Shown here one piece after another: positions 28,905 to 39,484 of a DNA stretch of 64,000 nt; the first letter of the stretch is position 1, and every line of letters starts with the position of its first letter. The position numbers and the translations under genes are program-made. This stretch comes from Sphingomonas faeni (GTDB lineage Bacteria > Pseudomonadota > Alphaproteobacteria > Sphingomonadales > Sphingomonadaceae). The notes beneath the pieces are model-generated. The model had not been told where the DNA came from, did not search any database, and was given only the letters and a program-made list of their open reading frames with translations. Location of the stretch: NCBI RefSeq assembly GCF_023195535.1, contig NZ_JALPNF010000001.1, forward strand, positions 310,001-374,000, written 5' to 3'.

Positions 28905-29049
28905 TACTGGGTCGCCTGCCTCGGTCGTTGGCGTATCGGCCTAGGCCAATCCGCGACCGCACTCAACTAAGACCGTATCGGGACAGCGTCATCGATCAGC
29001 GTATTTGACCCGTCGAAACGCGCCCCGTACAGCCGCTCGCAACGACATA

Positions 29050-29059
29050 CATACGTATG
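29050..29059. promoter_or_regulatory. Perfect palindrome in the pckA leader
   Basis: CATACGTATG is a perfect 10-bp palindrome 12 bp before the ribosome binding site of pckA and within the chvI-pckA divergent region. It could be part of an operator or be chance; no regulator is assigned. Confidence 0.25.
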
Positions 29060-29082
29060 CGAAAAATATCTGGAGAGATGCT

Positions 29083-30693
<1,611 letters not shown>

Positions 30694-30699
30694 CTTAAA

Positions 30700-30770
30700 A
30701 CTCCCCTCCCCTCGGGGAGAGGAAGGGGCCCGCACGACGCAGTCGGGTGGGAAGGTGAGGGCACGGTCCT
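30700..30770. repeat. CCCCTCCCCTCGGGGAGAGG repeat after pckA
   Basis: CTCCCCTCCCCTCGGGGAGA forms a compact hairpin (CTCCCC/GGGGAG) just downstream of the pckA stop and is followed by GGGCCCGCACGACGCAGTC. It resembles the GGGAGGGG-type intergenic repeats at 24497 and 43453 and may end the pckA transcript. Confidence 0.6.
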
Positions 30771-30793
30771 GCTTGGCTTGCCCTTTCCCCATT

Positions 30794-30875
30794 CGTCATC
30801 CTGACGAAAGTCAGGACCCAGAGTACCAGGCGTTGCGTCTCGTGGCTCTGGGTCCTGACTTTCGTCAGGATGACG
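30794..30875. repeat. GTCATCC palindromic repeat, copy 3
   Basis: Perfect inverted arms of about 30 bp open CGTCATCCTGACG and close GATGACG. The centre ACCAGGCG...CGTGG resembles the centre of copy 4. The right arm contains the stop codon and last codons of the NfeD gene (stop at 30865-30867). Confidence 0.92.
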
Positions 30876-31314
30876 GGTCGAGGGGCTCCACCACGACTTC
30901 ACCGCCGACAACCGCCGCAATCCGAACCCGCGTCCCAACGCCCGCATTCTCACCACGAGCCGGCCAACTCCCGTCCCCCACCAGCACCCGACCACGCCCC
31001 CCGACCAGCGCCGTCTCCACCACCACGACCTGCCCCACCAACCGCGCCGACCGATCGTTCAACATCGGATCCCCGCCCTCGACCGGATAATCCCGGTACC
31101 AGCGCTTCCCGATCAGCACCGTCACCGCACTCCACATCGCAAACGCGGCCAATTGCGCCGCCACCGGCAAGTCCGGCAACGCGAACACCGCGACCCCGGT
31201 CACCGCCGCAGCGATCGCCAGGAACACCAGGAACACCCCCGGCACCACAAGCTCGGCGATCCCCAGCACGAGCGCCGCGATCAGCCACGCGCCAGCCGCC
31301 CCAATCGCATCCAT
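30865..31314 (-). CDS. NfeD family membrane protein
   Basis: The 149-residue protein has two or three transmembrane helices in the first 70 residues and a C-terminal OB-fold-like beta domain (ARLVGQVVVVETALVGGRGR, then VVGGEVVVEPL). NfeD proteins are partners of SPFH/stomatin proteins, and the SPFH gene is directly upstream with a TGATG overlap. The final codons DPSS-stop are formed by the arm of a palindromic repeat, so the native C-terminus may have been changed by insertion of the repeat. Confidence 0.9.
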   Translation of the reverse strand: MDAIGAAGAWLIAALVLGIAELVVPGVFLVFLAIAAAVTGVAVFALPDLPVAAQLAAFAMWSAVTVLIGKRWYRDYPVEGGDPMLNDRSARLVGQVVVVETALVGGRGRVLVGDGSWPARGENAGVGTRVRIAAVVGGEVVVEPLDPSS

Positions 31315-32300
31315 CAGCTTTTCGGAAGCTCAGTCGACCCAGACAACTCGAACGGCCCGCGAGCGGCAGGGTTGGCCGGCGGCGGCGCGACCGCATCGCG
31401 CAACGCATCCTTCGCCAACTCGCCAATCCCGCCAAGCGTCCCCATCAACTGTGTAGCCTCGACCGGAAACAGGATCGTCTTCGCATTCGGAGACGTGGCA
31501 AACTTCCCGATCGCCTCCACATATTTCTGCGCGATGAAGTAGTTGATCGCCTGCGCGCCGCCCTCCTCGATCGCCTGCGATACCGCCCGCGTCGCCGAAG
31601 CCTCCGCCACCGCCGCCCGCTCACGCGCCTCCGCGTCACGGAACGCCGACTCCTTTCGCCCCTCGGACTCAAGGATCCGTGCCTGCTTCTGCCCCTCGGC
31701 GCGCAGGATTTCCGAAGCCCGCGAACCCTCCGCATCCAGAATATTCGCCCGCTTCTCGCGCTCGGCCTTCATCTGCCGTCCCATCGCATTGACGATGTCG
31801 GCCGGCGGCCGAATGTCCTTGATCTCGACGCGCGTGATCTTCACCCCCCACGGCGTCGTCGCATGATCGACCACGTTGAGCAGCCGCGCATTGATCTCGT
31901 CGCGCTTCGACAGCGTTTCGTCGAGGTCCATCGATCCCATCACCGTGCGCAGGTTGGTCGTCGTGAGTTGCAACAGCGCCTGGTACAGGTCCGACACTTC
32001 GTACGCAGCCTTGGCCGAGTCGAGCACCTGGAAGAACACGACCCCGTCGGTCGAGATCATCGCATTGTCCTTGGTGATGATCTCCTGGCCTGGGATGTCG
32101 ATCACCTGCTCCATCATGTTCACTTTCCGCCCCACCCGGTAGAAGAACGCGGGGTAGAAGTTGAAGCCGGGCCGCGCGACCGTGGTGAAGCGGCCGAAAT
32201 GCTCGATGGTGTATTGATAGCCCTGGTGGACGATCTTGATGCTGGTGAAGAGGTACAGCAGCACCAACGCCAGCAGGAGCGCGGCAACGATCAGGCCCAT
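31314..32300 (-). CDS. SPFH/stomatin-like membrane protein (QmcA type)
   Basis: The 328-residue protein has a single N-terminal transmembrane helix (MGLIVAALLLALVLLYLF), a SPFH domain (about 25-190) with ARPGFNFYPAFFYRVGRKVN, and a long coiled coil (about 190-265) rich in glutamate, alanine and arginine. A proline-rich tail follows. Such proteins form large ring-like membrane assemblies. The start ATG 32300 gives the normal short N-terminus. It is coupled to the NfeD gene and divergent from guaB. Confidence 0.92.
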   Translation of the reverse strand: MGLIVAALLLALVLLYLFTSIKIVHQGYQYTIEHFGRFTTVARPGFNFYPAFFYRVGRKVNMMEQVIDIPGQEIITKDNAMISTDGVVFFQVLDSAKAAYEVSDLYQALLQLTTTNLRTVMGSMDLDETLSKRDEINARLLNVVDHATTPWGVKITRVEIKDIRPPADIVNAMGRQMKAEREKRANILDAEGSRASEILRAEGQKQARILESEGRKESAFRDAEARERAAVAEASATRAVSQAIEEGGAQAINYFIAQKYVEAIGKFATSPNAKTILFPVEATQLMGTLGGIGELAKDALRDAVAPPPANPAARGPFELSGSTELPKS

Positions 32301-32359
32301 CGGTTTATCCCCATCCGTGTATCGCACCGCTATAGCACGTACGCGAAGGAGAGGCCTAG

Positions 32360-33877
<1,518 letters not shown>

Positions 33878-34256
33878 GGCGCGGGTGGTTGGCGAGGGCT
33901 CGGCTAGGCGCCTCGCTGCTCTCCCGCGAAGGCGGTAGCCCAGTCTGGATCTTCACCTTCGCGGGGAAACACGATTTGCGCGCTCGGCTCAAAGGGCCCT
34001 CCAATATTCCGTCATCTGGGCGAACGCCGGGACCCACGGACACGGCGGACCCAGCGAAGCGCGCAACCATCACCCAAACCGCAACCATGGGTCCCGGCGT
34101 CCGCCGGGATGACGGGGGGGGCAGGAGGCACCGTGATCTTGACCGAGCCCCGAATTTATTCCCCTCGCGCCAGCGGGAGGGGCTAGGGGAGGGGATGATG
34201 ACGAACACCCCCTACCAAACCTCCCCCCGAACCCATGCGAAGTCGGGAGCCAACAC
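33878..34256. other. Repeat-rich intergenic region between guaB and rsmB
   Basis: This 379-bp gap contains three palindromes: 33919-33967 (CTCCCGCGAAGG / CCTTCGCGGGGA), 34009-34115, and a smaller CCCCTC/GAGGGG element at about 34155-34196. No small gene, RNA gene or clear promoter was seen. The rsmB ribosome binding site GGGAG is at 34245-34249. Confidence 0.6.
34009..34115. repeat. GTCATCC-ended palindrome, variant with GACGCCGGGACCCA core
   Basis: The arms open CCGTCATCTGGGCGAACGCC and close with TGGGTCCCGGCGTCCGCCGG followed by GATGACGG. A few mismatches are visible. The outer ends CCGTCATC/GATGACGG equal those of the other GTCATCC repeats, but the inner sequence differs. Confidence 0.85.
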
Positions 34257-35444
34257 GTGACTCCCCCAGCACGCACCCAGGCCGCGATCGAACTCCTCGA
34301 CCAGATCATCGCCGCCGCCCGCGAGTCCGGTGCCGCCGCCGACACGCTGATCGCCCGCTATTTCGCCACCCGCCGCTACGCCGGTTCCAAGGATCGCCGG
34401 GCCGTCCGCGAACTCGTCTACGCCGCGATCCGCAAGGCCGGCGACCGCCCCGAAAACGGCCGCACCGCGATGTTGCTCGTAGCCGACGCCGACCCGGAAC
34501 TGGCCGCGACCTTCGACGGCTCGACCCACGCCCCGGCCCCGATCGCCAAGGACGAACCCCGCGCCCGCGCCGGTGTCGCCCCGCAGTGGCTGACCAAAGC
34601 CCTCCGCGCATCCGGCCTGGACGGCGCCGCGCTGACCGACCTCGCCGGCCGCGCCACGCTAGATCTCCGCGTCAACACGCTGATCTCGGACCGCGCGACC
34701 GTCCTCGCCGCGCTCCCGGAAGCCGAAGCCACCCCCCACGCTCCCGACGGCATCCGCCTCCCGACCGGCACCAACGTCGAAGCGCTCCCGCTCTTCAACG
34801 AAGGCGCGCTCGAAGTGCAGGACGAGGGCAGCCAGCTTGTCGGCCTCGCGATGCAGGCGAAACCGGGCGAGCGGATCGTCGATCTCTGCGCAGGCGCAGG
34901 CGGCAAGACGCTCGCGCTCGCCGCGACGATGAAGAACGAAGGCGTCATCCTCGCGTGCGACACCGATCGCAATCGCCTCTCGCGCCTCGCTCCCCGCGCA
35001 ACCCGCGCCGGCGCGACGATCGTCGAGAGCCGCCTGCTCAACCCGACGCGCGAGATCGAGGCGCTCAGCGAATGGGCCGGTCGCGCTGACGGCGTACTCG
35101 TCGACGCACCGTGTTCGGGCACCGGCACGTGGCGGCGCAATCCCGAGGCGCGCTGGAGGCTCACCCCCGACCGTGTTTCGCGGCTGCAATCGACGCAGCA
35201 GCAGGTGCTCTCGGTCGCCGCCACGCTGGTCAAGCCCGGCGGCGCGCTCGTCTACATCGTCTGCTCGCTGCTCGACGCCGAGGGCACCGATCAGGTCACC
35301 TGGTTCCTGAACGCGCATCCCGGCTGGACGACCGAGCCCCTGACACTCCCCGCCGGCGCGAAACACGGCCACGGCGTCCGCCTCGAACCCGGCCGCGACG
35401 GCACCGACGGCTTTTTTGTCGCGCGCCTCCGGGCTGCGTGCTAG
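34257..35444 (+). CDS. rsmB: 16S rRNA (cytosine-C5)-methyltransferase RsmB
   Basis: A 395-residue SAM-dependent methyltransferase. It has an N-terminal NusB-like helical domain (about 1-130) and a RsmB/NOP2 catalytic domain. SAM site: VDLCAGAGGKTLALAA. The two cysteines of the mechanism are C286 in DAPCSGTGTWRR and C336 in VYIVCSLLDAEG. Translation starts at GTG with GGGAG seven bases upstream. It is immediately followed by a TPR gene whose start lies just after its stop. Confidence 0.92.
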   Translation: MTPPARTQAAIELLDQIIAAARESGAAADTLIARYFATRRYAGSKDRRAVRELVYAAIRKAGDRPENGRTAMLLVADADPELAATFDGSTHAPAPIAKDEPRARAGVAPQWLTKALRASGLDGAALTDLAGRATLDLRVNTLISDRATVLAALPEAEATPHAPDGIRLPTGTNVEALPLFNEGALEVQDEGSQLVGLAMQAKPGERIVDLCAGAGGKTLALAATMKNEGVILACDTDRNRLSRLAPRATRAGATIVESRLLNPTREIEALSEWAGRADGVLVDAPCSGTGTWRRNPEARWRLTPDRVSRLQSTQQQVLSVAATLVKPGGALVYIVCSLLDAEGTDQVTWFLNAHPGWTTEPLTLPAGAKHGHGVRLEPGRDGTDGFFVARLRAAC

Positions 35445-35475
35445 CCAGCCGCCAATGACCCGCCTGGAGACGATC

Positions 35476-35976
35476 ATGCGTTTTTCGTCCGTTGCCCTTG
35501 CCGCCACGCTGACCATCGTGTGCGTATCGACCTCGCTCAGCGGGCAGCGCCCCGACGCGCAGATCGATGCCCGCTCGATGCAGCTTCTGGCGCAAGGCCG
35601 GTCGTTGGTGGCGGCGGGTAATCTCGACGCTGCGACCGATGTTCTGGAGACGTCGGTCGCAGTCGATCCGCGCAATCGGGCGTCGTTCCTCCTGCTCGCC
35701 AAGGTCGCCGAGACGCGCGACCTGCCGGGCAAGGCGATCCGCCTGTACCGCGAGGCGTTGCTGCTCGAACCGAACGACGTTGCGGCGTTGAAGGGGCAGG
35801 GCGAGGCACTGGTGGCAAAGGGCGCCGTGGTCCGCGCGAAGGACAACCTCGTGAAGATCCGCACGCTCTGCAAGGGTGTATGCCCCGAGGCGACGCAGCT
35901 CGCGGCGGTGATCGCCAAGGGGCCGCCAGTCACAACCGCGCAGGTCGAGAAGACCCCGGTCGCCGCCAAGGACTGA
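35476..35976 (+). CDS. Secreted TPR-repeat protein
   Basis: A 166-residue protein with a signal peptide (MRFSSVALAATLTIVCVSTS) and about two to three tetratricopeptide-like repeats, for example LVAAGNLDAATDVLETSVAVD and GKAIRLYREALLLEPNDVAA. The second half has two cysteines in CKGVCPEA. The ATG at 35476 has GGAG six bases before it and is preferred over 35455. It probably acts as a periplasmic scaffold. No closer family is recognised. Confidence 0.75.
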   Translation: MRFSSVALAATLTIVCVSTSLSGQRPDAQIDARSMQLLAQGRSLVAAGNLDAATDVLETSVAVDPRNRASFLLLAKVAETRDLPGKAIRLYREALLLEPNDVAALKGQGEALVAKGAVVRAKDNLVKIRTLCKGVCPEATQLAAVIAKGPPVTTAQVEKTPVAAKD

Positions 35977-35989
35977 CGCTTCTTGCATT

Positions 35990-36117
35990 GATCCTCCCCC
36001 GCCAGGGGGAGGTGGCAGCCATCTTAGGCTGACGGAGGGGGAGGCAAGCGAAACCGCCGTTCCGTGTCCTCCCCCTCCGTCACCTTCGGCGACACCTCCC
36101 CCTTGCGGGGGAGGATC
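35990..36117. repeat. CTCCCCC palindromic repeat, copy 2
   Basis: Opens GATCCTCCCCCGCCAGGGGG and closes with CCTTGCGGGGGAGGATC. Inner blocks GACGGAGGGGGAGG and CCTCCCCCTCCGTC pair, as in the copy at 21582. It separates the convergent TPR and rsmA genes and likely acts as a two-way terminator. Confidence 0.87.
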
Positions 36118-36124
36118 GTCAAGT

Positions 36125-36952
36125 TCACCTGACCGCCTTGGCCAACGCCGTAAAATCCGCCACCGACAGCGTTTCCGCCCGCCGCGTAGCCTCCACCCCG
36201 ATCCGTTCCAGCGCATCGAGCGCCCCCGGCACGCCCTTCAAACTCTGCCGCAACATCTTCCGCCGCTGCCCGAACGCCGCCCCCGTCAGCCGCTCGAGCA
36301 CCGCGAAGTTCACCCCCTCGGGCGCGTCCACCGGCACCAGGTGCACCACCGCGGACATCACCTTGGGCGGCGGCGTGAAAGCCGATCGGTGCACCGGCAT
36401 CGCGATCCGCGCAGTCGAGCGCCACTGCGCCAGCACCGCCAGCCGCCCATAATGATCGTCATTGGTCTTGGCGACGATCCGCTCGGCGACTTCCTTCTGG
36501 AACATCAGCGTGCACGACTGCCACCACGGCAGCCACGCCGCCGATAGCCACCCGACCAGCAACGCCGTGCCGATATTATAGGGCAGGTTCGACACGATAT
36601 GCGGCTTGCCCTCGAACAGCGTTGGCGCATCGATTGCCATCGCGTCGCCCTCGATCACGCGCAGCCTGCCCGGATATGCCTCGCCGAGTTCGGCCAGCGC
36701 CGGGATACACCGCCGGTCACGCTCGATCGCCGTCACCCGAGCCCCCGCCGCAAGCAGCGCGCGCGTCAGGCCACCAGGTCCAGGCCCGACTTCCAGCACT
36801 TCCGCACCACGCAGATCGCCCGGCACCGCTGCGATCCGCTTGAGCAACTGCATGTCGAACAGGAAATTCTGTCCGAGCGCCTTGCTCGCGTTCAAACCGT
36901 ACCGCGCAATGACCTCGCGCAGCGGGGGCAGCGCCGTTACCGCATCGCTCAC
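36125..36952 (-). CDS. rsmA: 16S rRNA (adenine1518/1519-N6)-dimethyltransferase
   Basis: A 275-residue KsgA-type enzyme that dimethylates two adenines near the 3' end of 16S rRNA. Motifs are [10 protein letters not shown], the SAM loop [13 protein letters not shown] and the catalytic NLPYNI. The C-terminal helical part ends [12 protein letters not shown]. Its start overlaps the pdxA stop as ATGA (36949-36952). It is the last gene of lptD-surA-pdxA-rsmA, an order conserved widely in proteobacteria. Confidence 0.96.
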   Translation of the reverse strand: MSDAVTALPPLREVIARYGLNASKALGQNFLFDMQLLKRIAAVPGDLRGAEVLEVGPGPGGLTRALLAAGARVTAIERDRRCIPALAELGEAYPGRLRVIEGDAMAIDAPTLFEGKPHIVSNLPYNIGTALLVGWLSAAWLPWWQSCTLMFQKEVAERIVAKTNDDHYGRLAVLAQWRSTARIAMPVHRSAFTPPPKVMSAVVHLVPVDAPEGVNFAVLERLTGAAFGQRRKMLRQSLKGVPGALDALERIGVEATRRAETLSVADFTALAKAVR

Positions 36953-37959
36953 GACTTGCAGGCTGCGGTCTGCGCGCGCCGGTCGGCCGCGCCGCCCGCC
37001 ATCGCGATCGCCGCGATCATCGCACCCGGTTCGGCGAGGTTCTTGCCCGCGATCGCGAACGCGGTGCCGTGATCGGGCGAGGTCCGCACGATCGGCAGAC
37101 CCAGCGTCATGTTGACGCCCTCGTCGAAATGGATCGTCTTGAGCGGCACCAACGCCTGGTCATGATAGCAGCACATCGCGACGTCATAGGTCTTGCGCGC
37201 CCGCGGGTGGAACATCGTGTCCGCCGCAAACGGCCCGGTCGCATCGATGCCCTCGTCCCGCAGGATCGCGATCGCCGGCGCGATGATCTCGATCTCCTCG
37301 CGCCCCAGCGCACCCTGTTCGCCGGCATGCGGATTGAACCCCGCAAAGGCGAGCCGCGGGTTCTCGATCCCGAAGTTGCGCAGCAACCCGCGTGCAGTCG
37401 CGCGGCCCTTGGCGACGATCAGGTCGATCGTCAGCAGCGCCGACACGTCCTTCAACGGCACGTGGGTCGTGATCGGCACCACCTTCAGCGAAGGCCCGGC
37501 CAGCATCATCACCGCATTGTCACCCGCAACGCCATAACGCTCGGCGACGAACTCGGTCTGTCCCGGATGACTGAAGCCGATGGCATATAGCTGCGATTTC
37601 GACACCGGCCCCGTCACCAGCGCGCGCGCCGCCCCGGTACGGACGAGCCCGACGGCCAGCTCGAGCGAATGCAGCGCACACCGCGCGCCATCGGCATCGG
37701 GGTGCCCGGGAACGATCGTCCCGGCGTCGCCGACCGTCAGTACCGGCAACGCATCGGAGAACACCGCCCCGGCTTCGTTCATATCCGCGACCCGCGCGAT
37801 CGGGCCGGTCCAGACCCGCTCGATCGCGCGCGCATCGCCGACCGCCACGAACGGCGGCAGGCCATGCGTCGCTCGCGCGTCCCACGCCTTGGCGATGATC
37901 TCGGGCCCGATCCCCGCAGGATCGCCCATCGATACCGCGAGCGGGTGGACGCGCGTCAC
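36949..37959 (-). CDS. pdxA: 4-hydroxythreonine-4-phosphate dehydrogenase
   Basis: The 336-residue NAD-dependent enzyme of pyridoxal phosphate synthesis. Divalent metal is bound by histidines in conserved blocks, seen here as TTHVPLKDV and [26 protein letters not shown] marks the N-terminus and [13 protein letters not shown] the core. It lies 21 bp after surA and overlaps rsmA by ATGA. Cysteine at the C-terminus (AACKS) is not catalytic. Confidence 0.95.
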   Translation of the reverse strand: MTRVHPLAVSMGDPAGIGPEIIAKAWDARATHGLPPFVAVGDARAIERVWTGPIARVADMNEAGAVFSDALPVLTVGDAGTIVPGHPDADGARCALHSLELAVGLVRTGAARALVTGPVSKSQLYAIGFSHPGQTEFVAERYGVAGDNAVMMLAGPSLKVVPITTHVPLKDVSALLTIDLIVAKGRATARGLLRNFGIENPRLAFAGFNPHAGEQGALGREEIEIIAPAIAILRDEGIDATGPFAADTMFHPRARKTYDVAMCCYHDQALVPLKTIHFDEGVNMTLGLPIVRTSPDHGTAFAIAGKNLAEPGAMIAAIAMAGGAADRRAQTAACKS

Positions 37960-37980
37960 GCCCCGGTTACCATGTCGCGA

Positions 37981-39405
37981 TCACCGATAGTCGACCACGG
38001 CATCGCGCCGCAGATCGCGCAGCTTCTGCTGGGCGCGCAGGTTGACGCGCTGCTGTTCAAGCTGGCCCTGGATCTGCTCCGAGTTCGGCACCGACCCGGC
38101 CTGCGCATCGTCGCGTCCGCACAGCACCAGCGCGCGCACGCCCTGTTCCGCAGAGCCGAACGGCGGCGTCGACTGACCGACCTGAAGCTTCAGCATGATC
38201 TCCTGAAGCTGGGGCGGCAGGTCGCGGATGCGGACCGTGTCGTTGTCGACCACTTCCGCGCCGATCCCAGCCGCAACCTTCTCGACGGTGCCGCAGCCGC
38301 GCAATTCCTGCGTCGCCTTCGCGAAGGCCTGGGCACGCGCCGCAGCCTGCGCTTGATTGGTGTTCGGCGGGAACTTCAGCGTCAGCTGCTTGAGGCTGAG
38401 CTTCGCGTCACGGGGATCGGCCGTCAGCACCTGGCGTTTGTCGGTCAGATACAGGATCGAATAGCCGCCCGAGACCTCGATCGGCCCCGCGACCTGGCCG
38501 ACCTGCATCGTCGTTGCCGCTTCGGCGAGCTGCGCCGGCAGCGTCGCGGCGCGAATCCAGCCGAGATCGCCGCCGACCGCACGGGTCGACGCTTCGGAGA
38601 ACTGACGCGCGTAATATTCGAACGGCTGCGCGCCCTTCTGGATCTCCGCCAGGATCTGCTTGGCGTTCGCATAGACCTGCTGGCCGTTCGCCGGCGTCGC
38701 CGCGAGATAGATTTCCTTGAGGTTGAACTCGTCGGTGCCCTTGGCCGCCTGGAGACGGTCGATGATCGACTTCACTTCCTCGTCGCCGACGTTGACGAAC
38801 GGCTCGACGCGCTTGCGGAGATATCGCTGCCATGCCAGCTCGCCCTCGATCTGGCGCTTGAGCGAGCGTTCCGACGAGCCGGATTCGCGCAGATAGGCGC
38901 GCATCGCGTCCGGCGTCCGATTGAACCGCTTCGACACCGCATCGTAGCTCTGCGTCAGCTCGGGCTGCGTGATGACTACGTCGGCGGTCTTCGCCTCCTG
39001 GATCTGCAGCGTCTCGTCGATCAGCTGGCGCAGCACCTGAAGCTTCAGCCGCTCGCGATCCTCCGGCGACAGCTTCGCCTCGTTCGCCATCGCCACTAGC
39101 GCCACGCGCTGGTCGACGTCGGTGCCGGTGATCACCGTGTCGTTGACGATCGCGGTCGGCTTGCGGACGTTGGGGTCGAGCTTGCCGAAGATCTGCAGGT
39201 TGGTCGGGATGTCGAGACCTGTATTGTCCGGCACGCTCTGATCCTGGACCGTCCGACCGGCGCCGGCCTGGCCCGCGGCACCCTGCGGAGGAGCGCTCTG
39301 CGCGATCGCACTTGCCGCCAGCGCGGCCAGAACCACCGCCCCGATCACACGGCTGCTACGCGCCGCCAGTCGAACATCATGCTTCAAGTGTCGGTATCCC
39401 ATCAT
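37981..39405 (-). CDS. surA: Periplasmic peptidyl-prolyl isomerase / chaperone SurA
   Basis: The 474-residue exported chaperone for outer-membrane proteins, with a signal segment at about 18-36, a SurA N-terminal domain (about 80-225) and a parvulin domain (about 225-330). VGGDLGWIRAATLPAQLAEA is a PpiC signature. The C-terminal half holds a second, degenerate parvulin-like region. It follows lptD, whose product is a classic SurA client, with a hairpin between the two genes. Confidence 0.93.
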   Translation of the reverse strand: MMGYRHLKHDVRLAARSSRVIGAVVLAALAASAIAQSAPPQGAAGQAGAGRTVQDQSVPDNTGLDIPTNLQIFGKLDPNVRKPTAIVNDTVITGTDVDQRVALVAMANEAKLSPEDRERLKLQVLRQLIDETLQIQEAKTADVVITQPELTQSYDAVSKRFNRTPDAMRAYLRESGSSERSLKRQIEGELAWQRYLRKRVEPFVNVGDEEVKSIIDRLQAAKGTDEFNLKEIYLAATPANGQQVYANAKQILAEIQKGAQPFEYYARQFSEASTRAVGGDLGWIRAATLPAQLAEAATTMQVGQVAGPIEVSGGYSILYLTDKRQVLTADPRDAKLSLKQLTLKFPPNTNQAQAAARAQAFAKATQELRGCGTVEKVAAGIGAEVVDNDTVRIRDLPPQLQEIMLKLQVGQSTPPFGSAEQGVRALVLCGRDDAQAGSVPNSEQIQGQLEQQRVNLRAQQKLRDLRRDAVVDYR

Positions 39406-39423
39406 CGCACGCCGTACATCGCA

Positions 39424-39441
39424 CCGTCATTGCGATGACGG
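39424..39441. promoter_or_regulatory. Short perfect hairpin between lptD and surA
   Basis: CCGTCATTGCGATGACGG has a 7-bp stem and the loop TGCG, a UNCG-type tetraloop. It lies in the 79-bp gap between surA (start 39405) and lptD (stop 39485). Its ends match the termini CCGTCAT/ATGACGG of the longer repeats, so it may be a remnant as well as an RNA hairpin. Confidence 0.5.
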
Positions 39442-39484
39442 CGCGTATCTGGCGCGGTTTGCTCCAAACTAGCTGAACGCGGGC

